Assembly: GCF_026153295.1 (NCBI RefSeq)
Contig: NZ_CP110615.1
Span: forward strand, 2,480,001-2,544,000
Length of the DNA: 64,000 bases
From: Rhodococcus antarcticus
Lineage (GTDB): Bacteria > Actinomycetota > Actinomycetes > Mycobacteriales > Mycobacteriaceae
Direction: 5' to 3'
The notes below the pieces were generated by a model. That model saw only the letters and a list, made by a program, of their open reading frames with translations, made no database searches and had not been told where the DNA came from. Of this stretch, positions 34,251-43,419 are shown one piece after another. The translations under genes were made by a program, and so were the position numbers. Position 1 is the stretch's first letter. Every line of letters starts with the position of its first letter.

Positions 34251-35525
34251 GTGGCGGCAGCGAGCAGGGTCTACGTGTCCCGGCTGGCCGGGCTGCAGGT
34301 GCTGGGACCTGACGGCGAGTCCGTGGGCCGGGTGCGCGACGTGGTGCTCACCGTGCGCCTGCTCCGGCAGCAGCCGCGGGTGCTGGGCCTGGTGGTCGAG
34401 CTGGCCACCCGTCGCAGGATCTTCGTGCCCATGCTCCGGGTCACCGCCATCGAGCCCGGGGCGGTCACCCTCACCACCGGCAACGTCAGCCTCCGCCGGT
34501 TCACCCAGCGGGCCACGGAGGTCCTCGTGATGGCCCAGGTGCTCGACGCCCGGGTCACCGTCACCGACGCGGAGCACCCCGGGCCGGCCGCCGTCACCGA
34601 CGTCGCGATCGAGGTGACCCGCAGCCGGGACTGGGTGCTGAGCCGGGTGGCCGTGCGCGCGCACCGGGCCCGGCTCAGCCGTCGCGGCGCGGTGGCCGTG
34701 GTGGGGTGGGACGCCGTGCAGGGCCTCACGCCCACCGACATGGCCCTGCCCGGGCAGGGCACCGCGCACCTCATCAGCCAGTTCGAGGGGATGCGCGCGG
34801 CCGACGTGGCGCAGGCCCTGCACGACCTGCCGCTCAAGCGCCGCCACGAGGTGGCCGAGGCGCTGGACGACGAGCGCCTGGCCGACGTGGTGCAGGAGCT
34901 CCCCCAGGACGACCAGACCGACCTGCTCATGCACCTGGAGCTCGAGCGCGCCGCGGACGTGCTCGAGGCCATGGACCCCGACGACGCGGCCGACCTGCTG
35001 GGCGAGCTCCCCGACACCGAGGCCGAGGCCCTGCTGGAGCTGATGGACCCCGAGGACTCCGCCCCGGTGCGCCGGCTGCTGGAGCACTCCCCCGACACCG
35101 CGGGCGGCATGATGACGCCCCAGCCGGTGGTGCTGACCCCCGCTGCCACGGTGGCCGAGGCGCTGGCCCGGGCGCGCAACGCGGACCTCACCCCCGCCCT
35201 GTCGAGCCTCGTGTTCGTGGTGCGCCCACCCACGGCCACCCCCAGCGGCCGTTACCTCGGCTGCGTGCACCTGCAGCGGCTGCTGCGCGAGCCCCCCTCC
35301 GAGCTGGTGGGCGGGGTGCTGGACGCCGGGCTGCCCAAGCTGGGTCCGGACGCCCCGCTGAGCGAGGTCACCCGCTACTTCGCCACCTACAACCTGGTGT
35401 GCGGACCCGTGGTCGACGAGCAGGGACACCTGCTCGGCGCCGTCACCGTGGACGACGTGCTCGACCACCTGCTGCCGGAGAACTGGCGCGCACCCGAGTC
35501 GCAGGAGGGCACCACCCGTGGCTGA
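34251..35525 (+). CDS. Channel-less MgtE-type protein: PRC-barrel plus MgtE N-domain plus CBS pair
   Basis: 424 residues. An N-terminal PRC-barrel-like region (VYVSRLAGLQVLGPDGESVGRVRDVVL) and a second half of similar barrel strands are followed by the MgtE N superhelix (DVAQALHDLPLKRRHEVAEALDDERLADVVQEL and repeats to LLEHSPDTAGGMM) and two CBS domains ending at the C-terminus. MgtE proper adds five membrane helices after the CBS domains; none is here. Rv1232c has the same design. It probably senses Mg2+ or nucleotide through CBS for the membrane partner DUF1003, whose gene overlaps by eight bases. GTG 34251, leaderless-type promoter. Confidence 0.88.
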   Translation: MAAASRVYVSRLAGLQVLGPDGESVGRVRDVVLTVRLLRQQPRVLGLVVELATRRRIFVPMLRVTAIEPGAVTLTTGNVSLRRFTQRATEVLVMAQVLDARVTVTDAEHPGPAAVTDVAIEVTRSRDWVLSRVAVRAHRARLSRRGAVAVVGWDAVQGLTPTDMALPGQGTAHLISQFEGMRAADVAQALHDLPLKRRHEVAEALDDERLADVVQELPQDDQTDLLMHLELERAADVLEAMDPDDAADLLGELPDTEAEALLELMDPEDSAPVRRLLEHSPDTAGGMMTPQPVVLTPAATVAEALARARNADLTPALSSLVFVVRPPTATPSGRYLGCVHLQRLLREPPSELVGGVLDAGLPKLGPDAPLSEVTRYFATYNLVCGPVVDEQGHLLGAVTVDDVLDHLLPENWRAPESQEGTTRG

Positions 35526-36021
35526 GGGCGGCCGTCAGCGCCTGGACACCCCGCGCTCGACCCGGCGGCTGGTGCCGCAGCTGAACATGGACGTGGTCGG
35601 GCAGTACAGCGAGCGGGTCGCCCGGTTCCTGGGCACCGGCAGCTACCTCGCCATCCAGACCCTCATCGTCATCATCTGGATCCTGCTCAACGTGTTCGCG
35701 GTGGCGCTGCGCTGGGACCCCTACCCGTTCATCCTGCTCAACCTGGCCTTCTCCACCCAGGCCGCCTACGCCGCACCGCTGATCCTGCTGGCCCAGAACC
35801 GGCAGGAGAACCGGGACCGCGTGTCCCTGGAGGAGGACCGCTCGCGCGCGGAGCGGACCAAGGCCGACACAGAGTTCCTGGCCCGGGAGATCGCCGCCCT
35901 CCGGATCGCCATCGGCGAGGTCGCCACCCGCGACTACCTGCGTCGCGAGCTCGACGAGCTGCGCGGCCTGGTCGTCGAGCAGCGGATGGAGGCGGCCGAC
36001 CGCGAGCACGACCGCGGCTGA
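35518..36021 (+). CDS. DUF1003 membrane protein (Rv1231c-like)
   Basis: 167 residues. Two helices (about 43-62 and 72-92) with the DUF1003 signature FLGTGSYLAIQTLIVIIWILLNVF and PYPFILLNLAFSTQAAYAAPLILLAQNRQ, then a charged C-terminal coiled-coil (EDRSRAERTKADTEFLAREIAALR). The GTG start overlaps the MgtE-like gene by eight bases, indicating translational coupling. The genes lie together in the same order in M. tuberculosis (Rv1231c-Rv1232c). Function unknown; a magnesium-linked membrane partner of the MgtE-like protein is inferred. It is convergent with marR. Confidence 0.88.
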   Translation: MAEGGRQRLDTPRSTRRLVPQLNMDVVGQYSERVARFLGTGSYLAIQTLIVIIWILLNVFAVALRWDPYPFILLNLAFSTQAAYAAPLILLAQNRQENRDRVSLEEDRSRAERTKADTEFLAREIAALRIAIGEVATRDYLRRELDELRGLVVEQRMEAADREHDRG

Positions 36022-36025
36022 GGCG

Positions 36026-36493
36026 CTACGGGCGCAGCAGCCGGTCCAGCGCGGCGTCGAGCTCCCCGAGGCCCTGCTGGCCGAGCGGCTCGACGAAGTG
36101 CTCGGTGACGCCGGCCAGGTGCGTGCGCGCCGCCACCCGGAGCCGCTCCTGCCCGTCGGGGGTGATGACGGCCTGCACCCCGCGCCCGTCCTCCGCGGCG
36201 GGCCGCCGCTGCACCAGCCCGCCCTGCTCCAGCCGCTCCACCAGACGGGTGACCCCCGAGCGCGAGAGCAGCACCGCCTCGGCCAGCTCGGTCATCCGCA
36301 GCGTGCCTCCCGGCGCCTCGGACAGCTGGACCAGCACGTCGTAGGAGGCCAGGGAGAGGTTCTCGGTGGCGAGCAGCTCCGCCTCGAGGGCACGGGTGAT
36401 GCGGGCGTGGGCGACCAGGTACCGCCGCCACGTCCGCAGCTCGTCCTGCCCGGGGGTGGGGCGGGGGCGCTCGGTCGCAGGACGTGCGGGCAT
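36026..36493 (-). CDS. MarR family transcriptional regulator
   Basis: 155 residues. A winged-helix domain is recognisable: SLASYDVLVQLSEAPGGTLRMTELAEAVLLSRSGVTRLVERLEQ with the recognition helix, then the wing GRGVQAVITPDG. Divergent from mrp, with 62 bases between the start codons. ATG 36493 is six bases from TAGGAT, a leaderless-type -10, inside the palindrome AGGATCCT. The target gene is unknown; mrp or itself are the obvious candidates. Rv1230c-1231c region. Confidence 0.88.
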   Translation of the reverse strand: MPARPATERPRPTPGQDELRTWRRYLVAHARITRALEAELLATENLSLASYDVLVQLSEAPGGTLRMTELAEAVLLSRSGVTRLVERLEQGGLVQRRPAAEDGRGVQAVITPDGQERLRVAARTHLAGVTEHFVEPLGQQGLGELDAALDRLLRP

Positions 36494-36499
36494 CTGAGG

Positions 36500-36505
36500 A
36501 TCCTA
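36500..36505 (-). promoter_or_regulatory. -10 box of a leaderless promoter for marR
   Basis: TAGGAT on the minus strand, six bases before ATG 36493, overlapping the eight-base palindrome AGGATCCT (possible self-operator). Confidence 0.5.
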
Positions 36506-36542
36506 GGGGCCGGGCCCGGCGGGCCGCGTTCGCCACCACGCC

Positions 36543-36548
36543 TACGAT
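36543..36548 (+). promoter_or_regulatory. -10 box of a leaderless promoter for mrp
   Basis: TACGAT seven bases before GTG 36556; it decides this start over the longer frame from 36484. Confidence 0.5.
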
Positions 36549-36555
36549 CGGGCCC

Positions 36556-37704
36556 GTGAGCACCCCGACGACGCTGCCCAGTCCTGACGCCATCCACGCC
36601 GCCCTGTCCCGGGTGGACGACCCGGAGATCCGCAAGCCGATCACCGAGCTGAAGATGGTCAAGAGCGTGGACGTGCAGCCCGACGGCAGCGTTGACGTCG
36701 CCATCTGGCTCACGGTGGCCGGGTGCCCGATGCGCACCGAGATCACCCAGCGGGTCAGCACCGCGGTGGCCGACGTGCCCGGGGTGGGGGCCGTGCGGGT
36801 GGTGCTGGACGTGATGGACGACGTCCAGCGCACCGAGCTCCGCAAGAGCCTGCGCGGGGACGCCGCCGAACCGGTCATCCCCTTCGCCCAGCCCGGCTCG
36901 CTGACCCGTGTCTACGCGGTGGCCTCCGGCAAGGGCGGGGTGGGCAAGTCCAGCGTCACGGTGAACCTGGCTGCCGCGATGGCCGCCAAGGGCCTCTCGG
37001 TGGGGGTGCTCGACGCGGACATCTACGGCCACTCCGTGCCCCGGATGATGGGCACCGACGCCCGGCCCACCCAGGTGGACAACATGATCATGCCGCCGCA
37101 GGCGCACGGGGTGAAGCTCATCTCCATCGCCCAGTTCACCCCGGGCAACGCCCCGGTGGTGTGGCGCGGACCGATGCTGCACCGTGCCCTGCAGCAGTTC
37201 CTGGCCGACGTGTTCTGGGGCGACCTCGACGTGCTCCTGCTCGACCTGCCGCCGGGCACCGGTGACGTCGCCATCTCCGTCGCGCAGCTCGTGCCGGGCG
37301 CGGAGATCCTGGTCGTCACCACCCCGCAGCAGGCCGCGGCCGAGGTCGCCGAGCGCGCCGGGGCCATCGCCCTGCAGACCCGCCAGCGCATCGTCGGCGT
37401 GGTGGAGAACATGAGCTGGATGGAGCTCCCCGACGGCACCCGGATGGAGATCTTCGGCTTCGGCGGCGGCCAGGTGGTGGCCGACAGCCTGACCAAGGCG
37501 GTGGGTGCGGACGTTCCCCTGCTGGGCCAGGTGCCGCTGGAGACGGCGGTCCGCGAGGGCGGGGACTCGGGTGTGCCGATCGTGCTCGCCGACCCCGGCT
37601 CCCCCGCCGCGGTGGCCCTGCGTGCGGTGGCCGACCGGCTCACCACCCGGGCCCGGGGCCTCGCCGGGATGTCGCTCAGCGTGAGCTCGGTGCGCAGCTC
37701 CTGA
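36556..37704 (+). CDS. mrp: Mrp/ApbC iron-sulfur cluster carrier P-loop ATPase
   Basis: 382 residues. An N-terminal MIP18/DUF59 domain (DDPEIRKPITELKMVKSVDVQ) is followed by the P-loop ATPase: GKGGVGKS at residues 125-132, switch I ADIYGHSVPRMMG, and DLPPGTGDV. The CxxC cluster-binding pair usual near the C-terminal dimer region is absent, as noted for some Actinobacteria. Delivers Fe-S clusters to apo-proteins. Rv1229c is the counterpart. GTG start with a leaderless-type -10 box. Convergent with tatB. Confidence 0.9.
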   Translation: MSTPTTLPSPDAIHAALSRVDDPEIRKPITELKMVKSVDVQPDGSVDVAIWLTVAGCPMRTEITQRVSTAVADVPGVGAVRVVLDVMDDVQRTELRKSLRGDAAEPVIPFAQPGSLTRVYAVASGKGGVGKSSVTVNLAAAMAAKGLSVGVLDADIYGHSVPRMMGTDARPTQVDNMIMPPQAHGVKLISIAQFTPGNAPVVWRGPMLHRALQQFLADVFWGDLDVLLLDLPPGTGDVAISVAQLVPGAEILVVTTPQQAAAEVAERAGAIALQTRQRIVGVVENMSWMELPDGTRMEIFGFGGGQVVADSLTKAVGADVPLLGQVPLETAVREGGDSGVPIVLADPGSPAAVALRAVADRLTTRARGLAGMSLSVSSVRSS

Positions 37705-37710
37705 CCCGTG

Positions 37711-37725
37711 CCGGGCCTGGCCCGG
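37711..37725. terminator. Short hairpin between convergent mrp and tatB
   Basis: CCGGGC and GCCCGG arms with a three-base loop, seven bases past the mrp stop. No U-run; weak bidirectional terminator. Confidence 0.4.
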
Positions 37726-37731
37726 ATCCGC

Positions 37732-38166
37732 TCAGGTCGCGTCGGGGTCGAACGGGGGGCGCTCGCCCTGGGCCAGGGGCTTCGGCGCCGTCCGCGGGTC
37801 CAGCGTGACGGGCTTGGTGAGAACGGGCCTGGCCGCTGCGGTCCCCGCCGTGGAGACGGACCCGGCCGTGGACGGTGCGTCGCCGAAGAAGGAGCTCTCG
37901 TCGCCGTCGAACAGGTGCTTGGTCAGCGCCGCCCTGGGGTTCAGCCCGCGCAGCTGCTGCAGGTCGGCCAGGGGCTTGCGGAGGTCGTCGAACTCGGGAC
38001 CGAGCTCGTCCTTGAGCTGCTGGCGGGCGCCCGTGGCGTACTCGCGGACCTGCTTGACGGTCTTTCCGAGCCACGCGGCCGCACCGGGCAGCCGCTCGGG
38101 GCCGAGGATGAACAGCCCGGCGAAGAGCAGCACCACGATCTCGGCCCAGCCGATGTTCCCGAACAC
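37732..38166 (-). CDS. tatB: TatB: twin-arginine translocase subunit
   Basis: 144 residues. The N-terminal [20 protein letters not shown] helix is followed by [14 protein letters not shown], the GPExLP hinge of TatA/B, then an amphipathic helix and a charged, Pro/Asp-rich tail. TatB binds Tat signal peptides with TatC. It is downstream of htrA and rseA, sigE in the same direction, as in M. tuberculosis. GTG 38166 is six bases from TACGCT. Confidence 0.92.
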   Translation of the reverse strand: MFGNIGWAEIVVLLFAGLFILGPERLPGAAAWLGKTVKQVREYATGARQQLKDELGPEFDDLRKPLADLQQLRGLNPRAALTKHLFDGDESSFFGDAPSTAGSVSTAGTAAARPVLTKPVTLDPRTAPKPLAQGERPPFDPDAT

Positions 38167-38172
38167 GTCCCG

Positions 38173-38178
38173 AGCGTA
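38173..38178 (-). promoter_or_regulatory. -10 box of a leaderless promoter for tatB
   Basis: TACGCT on the minus strand, six bases before GTG 38166, so tatB may be transcribed apart from htrA. Confidence 0.5.
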
Positions 38179-38221
38179 CGTGCCGACCGTCGTACCGTCA
38201 CCGGTGCGCGGTGGGCCCGGG

Positions 38222-39688
<1,467 letters not shown>

Positions 39689-39743
39689 CGTGTGCGGTCC
39701 GGGCCCCTCGTCGGTGTCGCTGGCGCCGCAGCGGCGTCCGCGG

Positions 39744-40490
39744 TCAGACCTGCGCGCGTGCGCCGGCGGGAACAGCCTGCCCTGCGGCCGGTGAAGTCGC
39801 CGTCTGCGGGGGGCTCGAGACACCCACGACGACCGTGGCGGTGGTCGGCGGGGTGAGCCCCGGCAGCCTCGCGGTGTGCACGGGGGCGGCGCCGGTGCCG
39901 GCCACGGGCGCCTCGGTGGCCGACGGTGCGGCCACCAGCACGCCCACGGCGAGCGCGGAGACGGTGAGCACCACCAGGGGGAAGCCCCCGCGACGCTGGG
40001 CGGGACTCCCGGGCGCCGCCGGCGCGGTGGCCCCGAAGCGCTCGGGCCGCAGCACCGACACCCAGGCCCCGTCGGCGTCCAGCACCACGGCGCCGCGCAC
40101 GGTGGCGCCGGGGTGGCGCACGGGGGGCGGCTGCACGTCGGGGATCTGCCGCAGCGCCCCGAGGAGTCCGGCGGGGGTGCACGGCGTCACGGCCGCACGG
40201 ACCGCGGACCTGGCCTGCAGCTGGGCCTGCACGTCCCCGGTGCACTCGGTGCACAGCGCGAGGTGCGCGGCGGCGCGCTGGTGCGCCCCCATGCCGAGCT
40301 CACCGTCGACGTAGGCGACGAGCGCCTCCGTCCCGAGGTGGGCCGAGCCCAGGTGCGAGGAGCCCCGCTGCTCCGCGCTGCTCAGGGCGTGGCCCGCCGT
40401 ACCCAGGGCCCGCCCGCCCGCACCGAGGGCGCGCGAGGTCCAGGACGACGGCCGCGGCTCGCGGTCTCCGTGCTGTCCGTCGGGGTGCAC
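39744..40490 (-). CDS. rseA: RseA: zinc anti-sigma factor of SigE, with a membrane helix
   Basis: 248 residues. The ZAS-type zinc motif HLALCTEC gives His76-x3-Cys80-x2-Cys83, which binds the ECF sigma factor and loses it when oxidised. Around residues 169-187 there is one hydrophobic helix (FPLVVLTVSALAVGVLVAA) followed by a Thr/Pro/Ala-rich tail of about 60 residues outside. It is longer than the 154-residue M. tuberculosis RseA, which I recall as lacking a membrane helix. The start at GTG 40490 has GGAGG six bases upstream. It lies 53 bases after sigE. Confidence 0.88.
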   Translation of the reverse strand: MHPDGQHGDREPRPSSWTSRALGAGGRALGTAGHALSSAEQRGSSHLGSAHLGTEALVAYVDGELGMGAHQRAAAHLALCTECTGDVQAQLQARSAVRAAVTPCTPAGLLGALRQIPDVQPPPVRHPGATVRGAVVLDADGAWVSVLRPERFGATAPAAPGSPAQRRGGFPLVVLTVSALAVGVLVAAPSATEAPVAGTGAAPVHTARLPGLTPPTTATVVVGVSSPPQTATSPAAGQAVPAGARAQV

Positions 40491-40543
40491 CCCGTGCCTC
40501 CTGTCGGTCCTGGTCGGTCGTCCTCGTCGGTGCCCCGACCGGC

Positions 40544-41215
40544 TCAGCCGGCGGCCACGGCGCTGGAGTCCATCTTGCCCTTGCTCTCCAGGGAGGCCCG
40601 GAGCGCCTGGCGGCCGCGGTGGATGCGGCTGCGCACGGTGCCGAGCTTCACCCCCAGGGTCGCCCCGATCTCCTCGTAGGACAAGCCCTCCACGTCGCAG
40701 AGCACCACGGCCGCGCGGAACTCCGGCGCCAGGGAGTCGAGCGCCTCCTGCAGGTCCGGGTCGAGGTTGGTCGCGGTGAAGGCCTGCTCGGGGCTCGGCT
40801 CGTCGCCGGGCACCCTGTCGTAGTCCTCGGGCAGCGGGTCCATCCTGACCCGGTTGCGCCGGCGCACCATGTCGAGGAACAGGTTGGTCGTGATGCGGTG
40901 CATCCAGCCCTCGAACGTGCCCGGCTGGTAGCTCGAGAGCGACCGGAAGACGCGGATGAAGGTCTCCTGCGTGAGGTCCTCGGCGTCCTGGGCGTTGCCC
41001 GAGAGCCGGTAGGCCAGGCGGTAGGTGCGATCGGCGTGCTGGCGCACGACCTCGTCCCAGGTGGGCATGGCCCAGTCCGCCCCGGTCGCGTCGAACACCG
41101 CGGTCCCGCTGAGCTCCTGCACCTCGTCCGGCACCGGCGTCCGGGACCCGGCGGGCGGCGGGACGGCCGCGTGCTCGGACGGAGCGACGGGGTGGCGTTC
41201 GACGGCGGTGCTCAT
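40544..41215 (-). CDS. sigE: SigE: ECF sigma factor for envelope stress
   Basis: 223 residues. Region 2 is seen at [16 protein letters not shown] with [12 protein letters not shown], and region 4 at [29 protein letters not shown] with the helix-turn-helix. It is followed by its zinc anti-sigma factor and HtrA, the module known as Rv1221-Rv1223. In M. tuberculosis SigE responds to surface stress. The ATG at 41215 has AGGAGG 13 bases upstream, so the exact start could be slightly earlier. A candidate SigE-type promoter lies about 62 bases upstream. Confidence 0.92.
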   Translation of the reverse strand: MSTAVERHPVAPSEHAAVPPPAGSRTPVPDEVQELSGTAVFDATGADWAMPTWDEVVRQHADRTYRLAYRLSGNAQDAEDLTQETFIRVFRSLSSYQPGTFEGWMHRITTNLFLDMVRRRNRVRMDPLPEDYDRVPGDEPSPEQAFTATNLDPDLQEALDSLAPEFRAAVVLCDVEGLSYEEIGATLGVKLGTVRSRIHRGRQALRASLESKGKMDSSAVAAG

Positions 41216-41276
41216 CGGGCTGGTGCGGACCTCCTGGGTGGTGACCTCGGACCGTGCGGACCTCGGTGCTGGTTGC

Positions 41277-41302
41277 AACGACCGCTCGGGACCGGGTGTT
41301 CC
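41277..41302 (-). promoter_or_regulatory. Candidate SigE-type ECF promoter upstream of sigE
   Basis: On the minus strand GGAAC (41298-41302) is followed after 17 bases by CGTT (41277-41280), the form recognised by SigE/SigH-group ECF factors (GGAAC-N16-18-CGTT). It lies about 60 bases before the sigE start codon, consistent with autoregulation. Confidence 0.6.
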
Positions 41303-41460
41303 GCGTGCGACCCCCGGGGTCCCTGGCGTCGTTGGTGCAGATCGTGACCGACCAGGGTGTGCGCGGGGTGAGAACGACCTGAGGATCGCCTGAGAACCGC
41401 CCAGCCGGGCACGAGACGTGCACCACCGCGCGCCTGGCCGGGGCGCACCGCAGCCCGGGC

Positions 41461-41466
41461 TAACCT
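41461..41466 (+). promoter_or_regulatory. -10 box of a leaderless promoter for the O-methyltransferase gene
   Basis: TAACCT six bases before GTG 41473. Confidence 0.5.
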
Positions 41467-41472
41467 CCGCGC

Positions 41473-42135
41473 GTGAGCCCCTCCCCGAGCACGCCGTCCT
41501 CCACCGCCGAGACCGTCCTCGAGCACGTGGAGAGCTCGGCCGCGGAGGACGACGTGCTGCGGGCCGCGCGCGAGCGCTCCGTCGACCTGGGGGTGGTCGC
41601 GGTCAGCCCCGCCGTGGGCGCTGCGCTCACCTTCCTGACCCGGGTCCTGGGCGCGCGCACGGTGGTGGAGATCGGCACCGGGGCCGGGGTCAGCGGGGTG
41701 TGGCTGCTCAGGGGGATGCGGGCCGACGGAGTGCTGACCACCATCGACACCGAGCCCGAGCACCAGCGCAGCGCCCGGCAGGCCTTCCTCGAGGCCGGGG
41801 TGGGGCCGGGGCGCTTCCGGCTCATCAACGGCCGCGCCCTCGAGGTGCTGCCCCGGCTGACCGACTCCGGCTACGACCTCGTGGTGGTCGACGCCGGGGC
41901 CACCGACCACCCGCGGTACCTGGCCGAGGCCGTGCGCCTGCTGCGCCCCGGGGGCGTCGTGGTGCTGCACGGGGCGCTGGCCGGCGGTCGGGTGGCGGAC
42001 CCGGCCCAGCGCGACGCAGCGACCGTGGCGCTGCGGGAGGCCGCCCGGGTGGTCGCCGAGGACGAGCAGTGGGTGCCCGCGCTGCTGCCGCTGGGCGAGG
42101 GCCTGCTGGTGGCCACCCGCCTGGCCGACGCCTGA
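41473..42135 (+). CDS. SAM-dependent O-methyltransferase (Rv1220c-like)
   Basis: 220 residues. A Rossmann methyltransferase with motif [17 protein letters not shown], acidic motif TTIDTEPEH, and LVVVDAG, the order of O-methyltransferase family 3 (COMT-like) enzymes. The position next to sigE but transcribed away from it matches Rv1220c. Substrate unknown. Convergent with glgC: one base separates the stops. Confidence 0.87.
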   Translation: MSPSPSTPSSTAETVLEHVESSAAEDDVLRAARERSVDLGVVAVSPAVGAALTFLTRVLGARTVVEIGTGAGVSGVWLLRGMRADGVLTTIDTEPEHQRSARQAFLEAGVGPGRFRLINGRALEVLPRLTDSGYDLVVVDAGATDHPRYLAEAVRLLRPGGVVVLHGALAGGRVADPAQRDAATVALREAARVVAEDEQWVPALLPLGEGLLVATRLADA

Positions 42136-42136
42136 C

Positions 42137-43354
42137 TCAGCCGACGCGCACACCCTTGCCGACGGCGACCACCCCTCCGGGGCTCAGGGTGTAGCGCTGC
42201 CGGTCGCGCTCGTGGTCCACACCGATGATCTCGCCGGGTCCGATGACGACGTTCTTGTCCAGGATCGCCCGGCGGACCACCGCACCCTTGCCCACGCGCA
42301 CGCCGGGCATGAGCACGCTGCCCTCCACCGTCGCCCCGTCCTCGACGACGACGTCCGAGCTCAGCACGGAGTGCCGCACGGTGGCCGCGGAGATGATGCA
42401 GCCCTCCCCGACCATCGAGTCCTGCGCGAGCCCCCCCTGCACGAACTTGGCCGGCGGCAGCATCTCGAAGCTGCTTCGGATGGGCCAGAGCTGGTTGTAG
42501 AGGTTGAACACCGGGTGCACCGACACGAGGTCCATGTGGGCGTCGTAGAAGGCGTCGAGGGTCCCAACGTCGCGCCAGTACCCGCTGTCGCGCGCCGTCG
42601 CGCCGGGGACCACGTTGTCGGCGAAGTCGTAGACGTGGGCCTGCCCCGCGGCCACGAGCGCCGGGATGATGTCGCCGCCCATGTCGTGCGCGGAGTCGCC
42701 CACCTCCGAGTCGGCCCGGATCGCCTCGAGCAGGGCGTCGGTGGAGAACACGTAGTTGCCCATCGAGGCGAACGTGACGTCCGGGTCGTCCGCGGTGTGG
42801 GGCGGGTCCTTCGGCTTCTCGAGGAAGCGGGTGATCTTGCCGTCCGCGTCGGCGTCGATGCAGCCGAAGGCGTGGGCCTCGCTGCGGGGGACGCGGATGC
42901 CGGCGACGGTGACCCCCGCCCCGGAGGCGACGTGCTCGGCCACCATCTGCCGCGGGTCCATCCGGTAGACGTGGTCGGCCCCGAAGACGACGACGACGTC
43001 AGGACGCTCGTCGTGGATCAGGTTGAGCGACTGGAAGATCGCGTCGGCGGAGCCGGTGTACCAGCGCGGGCCGAGACGCTGCTGCGCCGGGACCGGGGTG
43101 ATGTACTCCCCGGTCAGCCCCGACATCCGCCACGTCTGGGAGATGTGCCGGTCCAGCGAGTGCGACTTGTACTGGGTCAGCACGCAGATCCGCATGTAGC
43201 CGGCGTTGACGAGGTTGCTCAGGACGAAGTCGATGAGGCGGTAGGCCCCGCCGAAGGGAACGGCGGGCTTGGCCCGGTCCGCCGTCAGCGGGTACAGGCG
43301 CTTGCCCTCCCCGCCGGCGAGCACGATCCCGAGCACGTGCGGCTGGTTCCTCAC
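42137..43354 (-). CDS. glgC: GlgC: glucose-1-phosphate adenylyltransferase
   Basis: 405 residues. The nucleotidyltransferase signature [26 protein letters not shown] is complete (GGEGKRL loop), with ADHVYRMD metal site and [10 protein letters not shown]. The C-terminal left-handed beta-helix repeats carry [21 protein letters not shown]. It makes ADP-glucose from glucose-1-phosphate and ATP, for GlgM or glycogen synthesis. It is divergent from glgM with 65 bases between starts. GTG 43354 has a TAGGTT box six bases upstream and no Shine-Dalgarno. Confidence 0.95.
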   Translation of the reverse strand: MRNQPHVLGIVLAGGEGKRLYPLTADRAKPAVPFGGAYRLIDFVLSNLVNAGYMRICVLTQYKSHSLDRHISQTWRMSGLTGEYITPVPAQQRLGPRWYTGSADAIFQSLNLIHDERPDVVVVFGADHVYRMDPRQMVAEHVASGAGVTVAGIRVPRSEAHAFGCIDADADGKITRFLEKPKDPPHTADDPDVTFASMGNYVFSTDALLEAIRADSEVGDSAHDMGGDIIPALVAAGQAHVYDFADNVVPGATARDSGYWRDVGTLDAFYDAHMDLVSVHPVFNLYNQLWPIRSSFEMLPPAKFVQGGLAQDSMVGEGCIISAATVRHSVLSSDVVVEDGATVEGSVLMPGVRVGKGAVVRRAILDKNVVIGPGEIIGVDHERDRQRYTLSPGGVVAVGKGVRVG

Positions 43355-43360
43355 CCTGCG

Positions 43361-43366
43361 AACCTA
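43361..43366 (-). promoter_or_regulatory. -10 box of a leaderless promoter for glgC
   Basis: TAGGTT on the minus strand, six bases before GTG 43354. It faces away from an identical box for glgM 40 bases off. Confidence 0.6.
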
Positions 43367-43406
43367 TCGGCATCCGCGTGTCCTGGGCCACAGGAGGATC
43401 ACGCGC

Positions 43407-43412
43407 TAGGTT
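43407..43412 (+). promoter_or_regulatory. -10 box of a leaderless promoter for glgM
   Basis: TAGGTT seven bases before GTG 43420; it decides this start over the longer frame from 43378. Confidence 0.6.
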
Positions 43413-43419
43413 CCGAGCC

